Assembly (NCBI GenBank): GCA_030681265.1
Contig: JAUXXD010000068.1
Span: 1 to 42,887, forward strand
DNA length: 42,887 nucleotides
From: Candidatus Didemnitutus sp.
Lineage (GTDB): Bacteria; Verrucomicrobiota; Verrucomicrobiia; Opitutales; Opitutaceae
Reading direction: 5' to 3'
The notes under the pieces were generated by a model. It searched no databases. It saw only the letters and a list, made by a program, of their open reading frames with translations, and had not been told where the DNA came from. Both the position numbers and the translations under genes were made by a program. The stretch's first letter is position 1. Each line of letters begins with the position of its first letter. This document shows, piece by piece, positions 18,410-25,279 of the stretch.

Positions 18410-19399
18410 CTAGCGACGACCGGCGGCACGGGTCAGTCGGTCGTTTATTGCCTCTGCTAGCGCTCCGGCGTTGGCAGGTGCCGGCTGGCAAAGAATCAGC
18501 TTAAAGCCGCCGGTATCAACCTGGCGTAGCACAGCGTAGAGCGCGTGGGCGGCTGACTGTGCGGAACCGCACGCACTTAGCCAAAACATGTTTGCAGCGC
18601 GTGGACCACGCGGCTTTTGCCAATAAATCTTGGCTGTATCTGGCGCATCGGCTTCCTTTTCCAACTGCGTCATGAGTGCGAACTTAGTGCGTGGGCTGTA
18701 GTGTTGGTCTAGCATGCCCGGAGCGAGGGGAACCAACAGATTTTTCCCCGGCTTCTTTTGCACGAACTTGATTCCCTTCTTCCGCAACGCTGCGCTTATC
18801 TGCGTGGGCGTGATCGCCCCGGGACGCAGCAAACGCCACTGTTTCGGCACGCTCAGATCGACAATAGTAGATTCGACTCCCACGTTACATTCGCCGCCAG
18901 CAAGCACGTAACGAATTCGCCCACCCAGACCGTTAACGACATGCGCCGCGCTGGTCGGGCTGACGTAGCCAAAAAGATTCGCGCTTGGTGCAGCCAGCGG
19001 CAGCCCCGAGAGCTTGAGTAAGCATCGTGCGAGTGGATGCGCGGGAGCTCGCACAGCAACGGTTGCTTGGCCCGAGGTCACGATCGCCGGAACGACGTCA
19101 CGTTTCGGCAACACTAACGTCAGCGGGCCGGGCCAGAAGCGCCGCGCCAGCACGCGGGCGGCGTCGTTGAACTCCGCCAATTTTTCCGCATCGCGCAAAC
19201 CAGAGACGTGCACGATCAACGGGTCATTGGCCGGGCGTCGCTTGGCCGTAAAAATCTTCCGGCACGCTTTGGCGTCGAGCGCGTGCGCCGCGAGGCCGTA
19301 GACCGTTTCCGTTGGCAACGCCACCAGTTCGCCCCGTTGCAACGCACGAGCCAAGCGATGCAGATTTGCGGGAGTCGGCGAGTAGAGGCGGGTTTGCAT
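18410..19399 (-). CDS. L-threonylcarbamoyladenylate synthase (Sua5/YrdC/TsaC family)
   Basis: A 329-residue enzyme making threonylcarbamoyl-AMP from threonine, bicarbonate and ATP, first step of t6A37 modification of ANN-decoding tRNAs. The YrdC domain covers about residues 10-190 (LVALPTETVYGLAAHA, KRRPANDPLIVH, SANLFGYVSPTSA, ESTIVDLS, LRPGAIT), followed by a Sua5 C-terminal domain (LAPGMLDQHYSPRTKF), so this is the long Sua5 form, not short TsaC. Start ATG 19399 (MQTRLYSP) lies directly beside the rpsR terminator; the longer frame would read through that hairpin. Confidence 0.92.
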   Translation of the reverse strand: MQTRLYSPTPANLHRLARALQRGELVALPTETVYGLAAHALDAKACRKIFTAKRRPANDPLIVHVSGLRDAEKLAEFNDAARVLARRFWPGPLTLVLPKRDVVPAIVTSGQATVAVRAPAHPLARCLLKLSGLPLAAPSANLFGYVSPTSAAHVVNGLGGRIRYVLAGGECNVGVESTIVDLSVPKQWRLLRPGAITPTQISAALRKKGIKFVQKKPGKNLLVPLAPGMLDQHYSPRTKFALMTQLEKEADAPDTAKIYWQKPRGPRAANMFWLSACGSAQSAAHALYAVLRQVDTGGFKLILCQPAPANAGALAEAINDRLTRAAGRR

Positions 19400-19403
19400 G
19401 CCG

Positions 19404-19435
19404 AAAAAGAAAAAGCCGGAGCAAGTGCTCCGGCT
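19404..19435 (-). terminator. Rho-independent terminator of rpsR
   Basis: On the minus strand a perfect 9-bp GC-rich stem (19427-19435 with 19414-19422, four-base loop) is followed by a T-rich run (complement of 19404-19414). It ends the S18 transcript only a few bases before the start of the sua5-type gene. Confidence 0.88.
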
Positions 19436-19462
19436 CAATCCGAAAGGGGGCGTGCTCCGGGC

Positions 19463-19654
19463 TTATTGCATGACCAACATGTTGCGCGCGCGCTTGATCA
19501 TGCGCGTCACTTCACGTTGCTGCTTAGCGGACATGCCCGTGTATTTGCGGGGAAGAAGTTTGCCCGTGTCAGTGATGTAGCGGGACATCAACTGCGGTTG
19601 GGTCATCGGAATTTCTTCGGGCTTGAGGCTTTGGGTCGTCTGTTCGGTGCTCAT
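19463..19654 (-). CDS. rpsR: 30S ribosomal protein S18
   Basis: A 63-residue basic protein with the conserved S18 core: YITDTGKLLPRKYTGMSAKQ (near residues 26-45), then REVTRMIKRARNMLVM at the end. S18 binds 16S rRNA in the small-subunit platform beside S6. The N-terminus (MSTEQTTQSLKPEEIP) is shorter than usual and lacks the Cys/Arg-rich start of many S18 proteins. The gene stands alone here: neither rpsF, ssb nor rplI, its common partners, is next to it. It has its own terminator and a likely promoter. Confidence 0.93.
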   Translation of the reverse strand: MSTEQTTQSLKPEEIPMTQPQLMSRYITDTGKLLPRKYTGMSAKQQREVTRMIKRARNMLVMQ

Positions 19655-19674
19655 GTAGATTGGAAAAGGGTAGA

Positions 19675-19703
19675 GATGTTGCGTCTGGCGTCCCCTCTGT
19701 CAA
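19675..19703 (-). promoter_or_regulatory. Putative sigma-70-type promoter of rpsR
   Basis: On the minus strand a perfect TTGACA (complement of 19698-19703) is followed after 16-17 bases by a weak -10 box (CAACAT/AACATC) and then the rpsR start about 20 bases on. The -35 box is perfect, the -10 box poor. Confidence 0.4.
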
Positions 19704-19758
19704 CGGACATTTTGAGTTTGCCAAAACGTTCGGCAAGTCGTCTGTGGAAAACGGTTTA

Positions 19759-19834
19759 GTCCCCGTAGCTCAAGTGGATAGAGCGCGCGTTTCCTAAACG
19801 TGTGATCCCAGTTCGACTCTGGGCGGGGGCACCA
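19759..19834 (+). tRNA. tRNA-Arg (anticodon CCT)
   Basis: A complete 76-base tRNA with an encoded CCA end. Acceptor arm GTCCCCG pairs with CGGGGGC (one T-G pair); D-arm GCTC/GAGC; anticodon arm CGCGT/ACGTG with loop TTCCTAA and anticodon CCT at 19793-19795; T-arm CCCAG/CTGGG with loop TTCGACT. It decodes AGG. No integrated element follows it. Confidence 0.96.
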
Positions 19835-19872
19835 ACCACTGCCACGCACCCGCTGAGTCACGCAAAAGAGTC

Positions 19873-20481
19873 TCACATCCCGTTGCGAAAGGTCCGGTGG
19901 TCCACGACGCCGCTGCGGCGCACAGCGACCAATGCTTTCGCGTAGGCACCGAGCAATCGCAGGTCATAGCGCAAGCGCGCACGAATCAACGCATCCTCTT
20001 TGCTTAACTCTGCCGAGTCGTCCCGCGCGTTCAGGCTGTCGCCGACGTGTTGCACGATGGCGTGTTCAGGCAGCCAAGCGAGGCGGTTGTTCTTCGTGCC
20101 ATTGAGGCGCAATTCAGCAACGGGATACGTGCCACCACGGCCCGCCGACACGGTGACGATCAACCCGGGCTTGTGTCCCACTTCGTCAGCCGAACAGCAA
20201 AGCAGAAAATTCTTCACTCCCGGCGTCGCCATGCCGCCCCATTCAGGACTGATGACAACGAGCGCGTCCGCGGCCTGCAGTTCGCGCGAAATTGGCGCCC
20301 ATACGTCGGCCGGCGGTCCGCCATGTGCTTCGTCCCACAACGGCAGTGGATTGCCGCTCAAACTATACAGGAAAGTCTCCGCTCCGGAAATTTCCTGCGG
20401 GACAGCCGCGGCGAGGTAACGGGCAACTTTGAGCGACTGGGCATCGACGCGGTGGCTGCCGCTCAGAATGAAAATCTTCAT
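19873..20481 (-). CDS. NADPH-dependent FMN reductase-like protein
   Basis: A 202-residue flavodoxin-fold protein. FMN phosphate loop LSGSHRVDAQS near the N-terminus (residues 5-15), VVISPEWGGMATPGVKNFLL near residues 72-91 (typical PEYNGxxPGxLKN-like motif of the family), and VSAGRGGTYPVAELR near residue 110. It should bind FMN and reduce it, a quinone or an azo/chromate substrate with NAD(P)H. Start ATG 20481 gives MKIFILSGS; the open frame continues upstream only over the chorismate synthase start. Divergent from aroC with about 60 bases between. Confidence 0.88.
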   Translation of the reverse strand: MKIFILSGSHRVDAQSLKVARYLAAAVPQEISGAETFLYSLSGNPLPLWDEAHGGPPADVWAPISRELQAADALVVISPEWGGMATPGVKNFLLCCSADEVGHKPGLIVTVSAGRGGTYPVAELRLNGTKNNRLAWLPEHAIVQHVGDSLNARDDSAELSKEDALIRARLRYDLRLLGAYAKALVAVRRSGVVDHRTFRNGM

Positions 20482-20540
20482 GACGCGAGGATGCGGAGGC
20501 GGGGCTTGCCTGCAAGCAGGGTTCCGCCAACCCTGCCGAT

Positions 20541-21632
20541 GTGCCGAACAGCTTTGGTAAGCTTTTTCAAATCTCCACCTGGGGCGAAAGCCACGGGCCT
20601 TCCGTTGGCGTCGTGATTGATGGTTGTCCACCGCGCCTGCCGCTCAGCGAAGCCGAAGTGCAGGCCGAACTCGACCGCCGTCGCCCCGGCCAAAGCGATA
20701 TCACCACGCCGCGCAAAGAGGCGGACGCCGTGGAAATTCTCTCCGGGATTTTTGAAGGCCACACCACCGGCCAGCCGCTGGCGATGCTGGTGCGCAACGC
20801 CGACGCGCGTCCCGAAGCCTACACGGAGATGCGGGAAAACTTCCGCCCATCGCACGCCGATTACACTTACCAAGCCAAATACGGACTACGCGACCATCGC
20901 GGTGGCGGCCGCTCCTCTGCCCGTGAAACCATTGGGCGTGTGGCGGCTGGCGCGGTGGCGCGCAAAATTTTGACGCTGGCTGGCGGCGTGGAAATTCGCG
21001 CGTTCGTCACGCGAGTGCATCACCTCGCCGCACCATCGATCACGGAATTTCCCTCACTAGCCGAAGTCGAGGCGACGGCGGTGCGCTGCCCGCATCGCCC
21101 GACCGCCGAGAAAATGATCGCCGCCATTAAGGAAGCGAGGTGCACCGGCGATTCGGTGGGCGGCACCATCGAGTGTCGCGTGCGCGGCCTGCCAGTCGGA
21201 CTGGGCGAACCCGTATTTGATCGTCTCGAAGCGGATCTGGCGAAGGCGATGTTGTCTCTGCCCGCCACCAAGGGCTTCGAAATCGGCAGCGGTTTCACCG
21301 GCACGCTCCTCAAAGGCTCGCAGCACAACGACGCCTTCGTGATGAAGGACGGCGCCGTGCGCACGGAGTCCAACAACTCCGGCGGCGTGCAAGGCGGCAT
21401 CAGCAACGGCGCGGAACTTGTCTTCCGCGTCGCATTCAAGCCGACCGCCACCATTCACCAAAAGCAGCAGACGGTAAACGTGCACGGCGAAGCGAGCGAA
21501 CTGCAGGCGCGGGGCCGTCATGACCCTTGCGTCGTGCCGCGCGCAGTTGTGATCGTCGAAGCGATGACCGCGCTTGTCCTCGTCGACCACTGGATGCGCC
21601 ACTCGGCGCAGAACCAGACCTTCAAGTTCTGA
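20541..21632 (+). CDS. aroC: Chorismate synthase
   Basis: A 363-residue enzyme, normal length, converting EPSP to chorismate, the last shikimate-pathway step, with reduced FMN. Family marks: [17 protein letters not shown] near residue 12, [15 protein letters not shown] near 47, [11 protein letters not shown] and [13 protein letters not shown] near 105-130, GFEIGSGF, and [13 protein letters not shown] near 280. The start is GTG at 20541. The adjacent FMN reductase-like gene is divergent; it could supply reduced flavin, but this is inference from position only. Confidence 0.95.
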   Translation: MPNSFGKLFQISTWGESHGPSVGVVIDGCPPRLPLSEAEVQAELDRRRPGQSDITTPRKEADAVEILSGIFEGHTTGQPLAMLVRNADARPEAYTEMRENFRPSHADYTYQAKYGLRDHRGGGRSSARETIGRVAAGAVARKILTLAGGVEIRAFVTRVHHLAAPSITEFPSLAEVEATAVRCPHRPTAEKMIAAIKEARCTGDSVGGTIECRVRGLPVGLGEPVFDRLEADLAKAMLSLPATKGFEIGSGFTGTLLKGSQHNDAFVMKDGAVRTESNNSGGVQGGISNGAELVFRVAFKPTATIHQKQQTVNVHGEASELQARGRHDPCVVPRAVVIVEAMTALVLVDHWMRHSAQNQTFKF

Positions 21633-21668
21633 CTTGTCCGGCGGGCGGGGTAGGGTTCCTGTTCTCGC

Positions 21669-22424
21669 ATGCACACCAGCGCCGCCTCCGTTTATTTTAT
21701 CATCGGCACGCCCGGGTCAGGTCGACGCGCACTTGTTTGGGATTTGATTGAAAATGGCTTCAGCGCCACCGAGCCCGCGTTGGTGCTCGTCGCCGAAGGC
21801 GAAGCGCCGCACGACGTCGAAGCCAAACTCGCCGCGCGTCCGCACACCGAGATCCGCCGTTGGGCGCGCACCGATCCGGCAATATTGCCCGTGGATGGCG
21901 TGACGCCCGGCACGAATGTTTTTCTCTTCGCTGATTCTCGCGCCGACACGATCACGCAACTCGAGTCGCTCAAGCCGTGGATGGCCGAACGCGGCGCGGA
22001 GCTCGCGCGCATCATCTGCGTCGTGAATTGCCAGTTCGCGGAAAAGCACCCGATACTTTTGCCGTGGTTCGATGCGTGCATCCATTTCGCGGACGTCGTG
22101 GTGCTGACGCAGCGCACCGGCGTGGAGAATAAGTGGCTCAGCGGCTTCATTCGCCGTTACGAAGAGCTGTTCTACCCGTGTCACTTTCTGCAACTAGGCA
22201 AAAGCGGAGTGCCGAATCCAGCGCTCGTGCTCGAGCCCGCGCCGCGCCGCGTCACGCAATATTTTGAACCCGAGGAGGACTTCGCCGATCTTGAGATCGA
22301 AACCGATGACGAGGACGACGAGGGGGATGAAGACGCGCTTCAGCCCGAGTCCTACTTCGAGCGCAATCGCGCAAACCGCCGCGTGCGCGAGTTGCCCGAC
22401 GCGCTGAAATTCTTCGACGCTTAA
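21669..22424 (+). CDS. Uncharacterised protein with degenerate P-loop (CobW-like layout)
   Basis: A 251-residue protein starting with a beta strand and a P-loop-like turn: YFIIGTPGSGRRALV, where the Walker A lysine and the following Ser/Thr are both Arg (residues 19-20). Later strands VFLFADSRAD and IICVVNC resemble P-loop GTPase strands, as in CobW/YjiA-type proteins, but no clear NKxD is seen. The C-terminal region has an acidic stretch (ETDDEDDEGDED, near residues 215-226). Function not recognised; if a nucleotide binds, hydrolysis by the usual route is doubtful. It follows aroC by 36 bases and meets the deaminase gene tail to tail with four bases overlap. Confidence 0.6.
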   Translation: MHTSAASVYFIIGTPGSGRRALVWDLIENGFSATEPALVLVAEGEAPHDVEAKLAARPHTEIRRWARTDPAILPVDGVTPGTNVFLFADSRADTITQLESLKPWMAERGAELARIICVVNCQFAEKHPILLPWFDACIHFADVVVLTQRTGVENKWLSGFIRRYEELFYPCHFLQLGKSGVPNPALVLEPAPRRVTQYFEPEEDFADLEIETDDEDDEGDEDALQPESYFERNRANRRVRELPDALKFFDA

Positions 22425-23452
22425 GTGCGCCGCGGGCGTGTTGCGCGCTTCGCGTTGGTCGCTTGGCGGGATTTGGCCGGTGCCACTTGTGCCGTGTAAT
22501 ATTCCAGTCCGACCGTCGGCGCATACGAGGCGAGCACGGCTTGCGTGGCGCTGAGTTGACTCGCCAGCGTCGGCACTTCCACGAGCGCGCAACGCGTGAC
22601 GACCGGCGGCGTGCGGCGCGGATGATTCATGTTCATGAATGCGAGCGCGGATTCGAGCGGCGAGAGACTGGGATTATACGCGGCGTTGGCGGCATAGCGG
22701 CCCGGATAAATCGTGCCGTCGGCCAGTTGCACCGCGACGCCGCAATAGTGGTGCTCGGTATCAGTCAGGTAAGGCGCGTAACTTTGCGAGGCCGCCGCGA
22801 ACGCCGTCGCCACAAGTGGATCCTGCATCGCGTTACCCGCCAACACGAGGTCGTGCGTGCAAAGCTCCGGATCCATCCAGCCGCCGCGCACACCGAGCGC
22901 GGCCGGACCGAACGCCTCCGGCAAATATTTGTGCAACGGCCACGCGCTGTAAACCGTGGGGCGCTTCGGATCGGATGGCAGCAACAGAGATAACTGATCG
23001 GCATCGACCAACTCGTTGAGAAACTGCCGGCAATAGCCGCATGGCGCGGCACTGATCGCGAGCGCATGGAGTCCAGTCTCGCCGTGCAGCCATGCACTGT
23101 TGGTGGCGGCTTGTTCCGCGTGCACGCTGAAACTCAGCGCGGCATTGCGAAACTCGAAATTCGCCCCGAGGTAGAGATTGGCACAGCCGGTTTTCGCGTC
23201 GAGCCGTCCCGCCGCCACCGTGCCGACTTGATAATGCGACACCGGCACGACGGCGTATTGCTGGGCGACGGGCAGCAATTGCATCATGAACGTGCCGAGG
23301 TCGATCTTCAGCTGGCCGAGCAACTGCTCGACCTGCGCGGCGGGTAAATGCCCCGACGTGTCCCAGAGTTGATCGACGTCCGCGCGCGCAGCCTTGGGCA
23401 AGCGGGCAATAGCTTTCTTCCAATCAACAGAGCGGGTGGGGCGTTTTTTCAT
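22421..23452 (-). CDS. cdd: Cytidine deaminase, long form
   Basis: A 343-residue zinc enzyme that deaminates cytidine or deoxycytidine to uridine in pyrimidine salvage. Catalytic motifs: the HAE zinc/proton-shuttle motif in FSVHAEQAATN (His about 110, Glu about 112), and the two-cysteine zinc motif PCGYCRQFLNEL near 137. A second, catalytically empty CDA-like domain follows (ELCTHDLVLAGNA to LESALAFMNMNH), as in the E. coli-type dimeric enzyme, but this one is about 50 residues longer, with a basic tail (KSRQATNAKRATRPRR). Convergent with the P-loop gene and divergent from ada. Confidence 0.87.
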   Translation of the reverse strand: MKKRPTRSVDWKKAIARLPKAARADVDQLWDTSGHLPAAQVEQLLGQLKIDLGTFMMQLLPVAQQYAVVPVSHYQVGTVAAGRLDAKTGCANLYLGANFEFRNAALSFSVHAEQAATNSAWLHGETGLHALAISAAPCGYCRQFLNELVDADQLSLLLPSDPKRPTVYSAWPLHKYLPEAFGPAALGVRGGWMDPELCTHDLVLAGNAMQDPLVATAFAAASQSYAPYLTDTEHHYCGVAVQLADGTIYPGRYAANAAYNPSLSPLESALAFMNMNHPRRTPPVVTRCALVEVPTLASQLSATQAVLASYAPTVGLEYYTAQVAPAKSRQATNAKRATRPRRT

Positions 23453-23583
23453 GGGAGCAATGTCGATGCGTCGACCGACGACGCATCCAACCGTCGCTGC
23501 CGCCGCGCGTCAACCGACCCGTTCAAAATTCATCGCCCGATTATCGGCGGAGTTCTTGCCGCGTGAACGGGTAAACTGTCAGG

Positions 23584-24672
23584 ATGATTCAACTGGAACC
23601 CCCCTCTTCGGTGATGCTCCCTGCCCAACGCCTGCCGGAATTCCGCACCATGTATCGCGCCCTCGCGCGACGCGACTCGGCTTACGAAGGCGTTTTCTTC
23701 ACCGGCGTAAAGACCACCGGGATTTTTTGCCGTCCGACGTGTCGCGCGAAAAAACCGAAGGCGCAGAACGTCGAATTTTTCCCGACGGTTTCCGAAGCGT
23801 TGCACGGCGGCTATCGTCCGTGCCGACTCTGCCGTCCGATGGATTCGACGAAACCGGTGCCACCACTCGTCGAGCGTTTGCGTCGCACCGTCGAAGCGAC
23901 ACCGGACGGCCGTGTGACCGACAAGGACCTCGTCGCGCTCGGCGTCGAGCCGTCGACCGCGCGCCGTCAGTTTAAGGCGTATCATGGCATGACGTTTCAC
24001 GCCTACCAACGCGCGCGGCGCATGGGTCTCGCGTTGCGCGACGTCAAAGCCGGCAAGCCCGTCATCGAAGTGCAGCTCGATCGCGGCTACGAATCGACGA
24101 GTGGCTTCCGTGAGGCGTTCGCGCGGATTTTCGGCAAACCGCCACGCGGCGCGGCGCGCAGTGCGGCGTTGTTAGCGCGGCGTTTGGAAACACCGTTGGG
24201 CACGATGCTGGCGTTGGCCGACGAGCAGGGATTGCGTTTGCTTGAGTTTGTCGATCGCCGCGGGTTGGAGCGCGAAATTAGCCTGCTGCGGCGCAGCCTC
24301 AAATGCGCCGTGGTGCCGGGGAACAACGCCACGCTCGATGCGACTGCACAGCAACTCACCGCCTATTTTGCTGATCCGACAATTCAGTTTTCGCTGCCGC
24401 TCGCCCCGATTGGTTCGGAGTTTCAGCGCAAGGTATGGGCGGAACTGCAACGCATCCCGGTCGGGCGCACGCGCAGTTATCGCGAAATGGCGCAACACGT
24501 CGGCGTGCCCAAGGCCGCGCGCGCCATCGGCCGCGCCAACGGTTCGAACATGATCGCGATTGTGATTCCGTGTCATCGCGTGATTGCCGCCGATGGTGGA
24601 TTATCCGGCTATGCCGGAGGTGTTTGGCGGAAGCAGCGCCTGCTCGACCATGAGCGGCAGGGCGCGAAATGA
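23584..24672 (+). CDS. ada: Ada: bifunctional transcriptional activator / methylated-DNA-cysteine methyltransferase
   Basis: A 362-residue protein repairing alkylated DNA and inducing the response. Zinc domain: FCRPTCRAKKPKA and YRPCRLCRP supply four cysteines (about 44, 48, 82, 85); the first is the methyl-phosphotriester acceptor. AraC-type helix-turn-helix follows (HAYQRARRMGLALRDV, RGYESTSGFREAFARIFGKPP, about 140-195). The methyltransferase domain ends with the active-site IPCHRVIAADG (Cys near 325) and GYAGGVWRKQRLLDHE. All three domains seem intact. No alkB or alkA gene is adjacent. A hairpin overlaps the stop; the truncated tRNA-Leu follows 70 bases later. Confidence 0.93.
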   Translation: MIQLEPPSSVMLPAQRLPEFRTMYRALARRDSAYEGVFFTGVKTTGIFCRPTCRAKKPKAQNVEFFPTVSEALHGGYRPCRLCRPMDSTKPVPPLVERLRRTVEATPDGRVTDKDLVALGVEPSTARRQFKAYHGMTFHAYQRARRMGLALRDVKAGKPVIEVQLDRGYESTSGFREAFARIFGKPPRGAARSAALLARRLETPLGTMLALADEQGLRLLEFVDRRGLEREISLLRRSLKCAVVPGNNATLDATAQQLTAYFADPTIQFSLPLAPIGSEFQRKVWAELQRIPVGRTRSYREMAQHVGVPKAARAIGRANGSNMIAIVIPCHRVIAADGGLSGYAGGVWRKQRLLDHERQGAK

Positions 24673-24685
24673 GCGAATTCGCGCC
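24661..24685 (+). terminator. Hairpin at the ada stop
   Basis: Perfect 8-bp stem GGCGCGAA (24661-24668) with TTCGCGCC (24678-24685), loop of nine bases that contains the ada stop codon. No T-run, so only a possible terminator. Confidence 0.4.
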
Positions 24686-24699
24686 GGTTAACAAAACTC

Positions 24700-24727
24700 T
24701 TGCCCCACTTGGGGCGGCACGTATCCA
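24700..24727 (+). promoter_or_regulatory. Putative promoter of the broken tRNA-Leu gene
   Basis: TTGCCC at 24700-24705 and TATCCA at 24722-24727 with a 16-base spacer lie 16 bases before the first base of the tRNA sequence. The spacing fits a sigma-70 promoter and suggests that the locus is still transcribed. Confidence 0.4.
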
Positions 24728-24742
24728 TGACCATTCGGTTTT

Positions 24743-24785
24743 GCCCGGGTGGTGGAATTGGTAGACACGCAGGTCTCAGAAGCCT
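24743..24785 (+). pseudogene. tRNA-Leu (anticodon CAG), 5' half only; island boundary
   Basis: The sequence begins as a normal tRNA-Leu: acceptor strand GCCCGGG, TGG, D-arm GTG...CAC with GGTAGA, anticodon arm CAGGT / GCCT with loop CTCAGAA and anticodon CAG at 24777-24779. After GCCT at 24785 it departs: the variable arm is not recognisable and there is no GGTTCGA T-loop. A CCCGGGT at 24820-24826 could still pair with the acceptor strand (one G-T), preceded by a shrunken 4-bp T-arm-like hairpin (24808-24820 region), and no CCA follows. Either the 3' half was displaced by an integrated element or the gene has decayed. No second copy of the 3' half is visible in the window. Confidence 0.7.
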
Positions 24786-24840
24786 AAATCGCAATGTTTC
24801 CCGTTGTGCCAGGTTGTGGCCCGGGTGCGTTTTCAGAGGG

Positions 24841-24890
24841 GAAATCAGAAATGCTGTGGTTCCCGGCGGGTCCAGAAAGGGTCTGATTTC
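24841..24890. repeat. Inverted repeat near the island end
   Basis: Perfect 9-bp arms GAAATCAGA (24841-24849) and TCTGATTTC (24882-24890) with a 32-base spacer. Position close to the tRNA break makes it a candidate recombinase-binding or attachment sequence. Confidence 0.5.
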
Positions 24891-24894
24891 GGAA

Positions 24895-24922
24895 GAAGGT
24901 GTAGAAAAGAAGGTGTAGAAAA
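24895..24922 (+). repeat. Perfect 14-bp tandem duplication
   Basis: GAAGGTGTAGAAAA occurs twice directly adjacent (24895-24908 and 24909-24922), followed by another A. It may be a footprint of recombination or slippage. Confidence 0.7.
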
Positions 24923-24984
24923 ACGCGAAGGGGCCGACCGTGATTCAGCTATTCGGGATAGCGAGGAGCCGGAGCAAACCATCC

Positions 24985-25180
24985 ATGAAATTTTGCACCT
25001 GGGACGAATGTGATCTTGCGTGGAGCATCACCCGCTTCGGCGCCTACTTGCGTGCGATCCAGCGGGCAGGCATGCAAGAAACGGCATAAAGTCCGCGACG
25101 AGTTGTTTGCCCGGCTGCCGGGCGGGCCGGTGAAAATGGTCGAGGTTGAGATCCTGCCGGCACCGGCCGGGTTCGCCTGA
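24985..25180 (+). pseudogene. Possible frame-shifted small gene
   Basis: One frame gives 34 residues from ATG 24985 (MKFCTWDECDLAW to MQETA) and stops at 25089. A second frame, open from before 25061, gives ACKKRHKVRDELFARLPGG followed by VKMVEVEILPAPAGFA and stops at 25180. Both look protein-like and would join into about 65 residues with one frameshift near 25070-25085. No family recognised. It may be debris of a gene broken by insertion of the island, or chance. Confidence 0.22.
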
Positions 25181-25279
25181 ACAAGCGCGTCTCTCGGTCC
25201 CTTGCAACCGCCTCCCTTCCTCTCATAACCTATTTGGCAGTCGCGCGCCGCTGAAATTTACTCAACCGTGCTCTGTTGA

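Larger units (their letters stand above)
24786..25279 (+). other. Island left end: non-coding stretch with repeats and gene remnants
   Basis: About 490 bases without an intact gene between the broken tRNA-Leu and the first island gene. It holds an inverted repeat (24841-24890), a tandem duplication (24895-24922) and a possible frame-shifted small gene (24985-25180). A promoter for the gene at 25280 could lie in the last 90 bases, but I see no convincing boxes. Confidence 0.6.

Noticed and set aside
24786-24826. Group I intron inside tRNA-Leu
   Set aside because: The break comes after the anticodon stem rather than in the anticodon loop, and no conserved intron core or 3' exon is visible.
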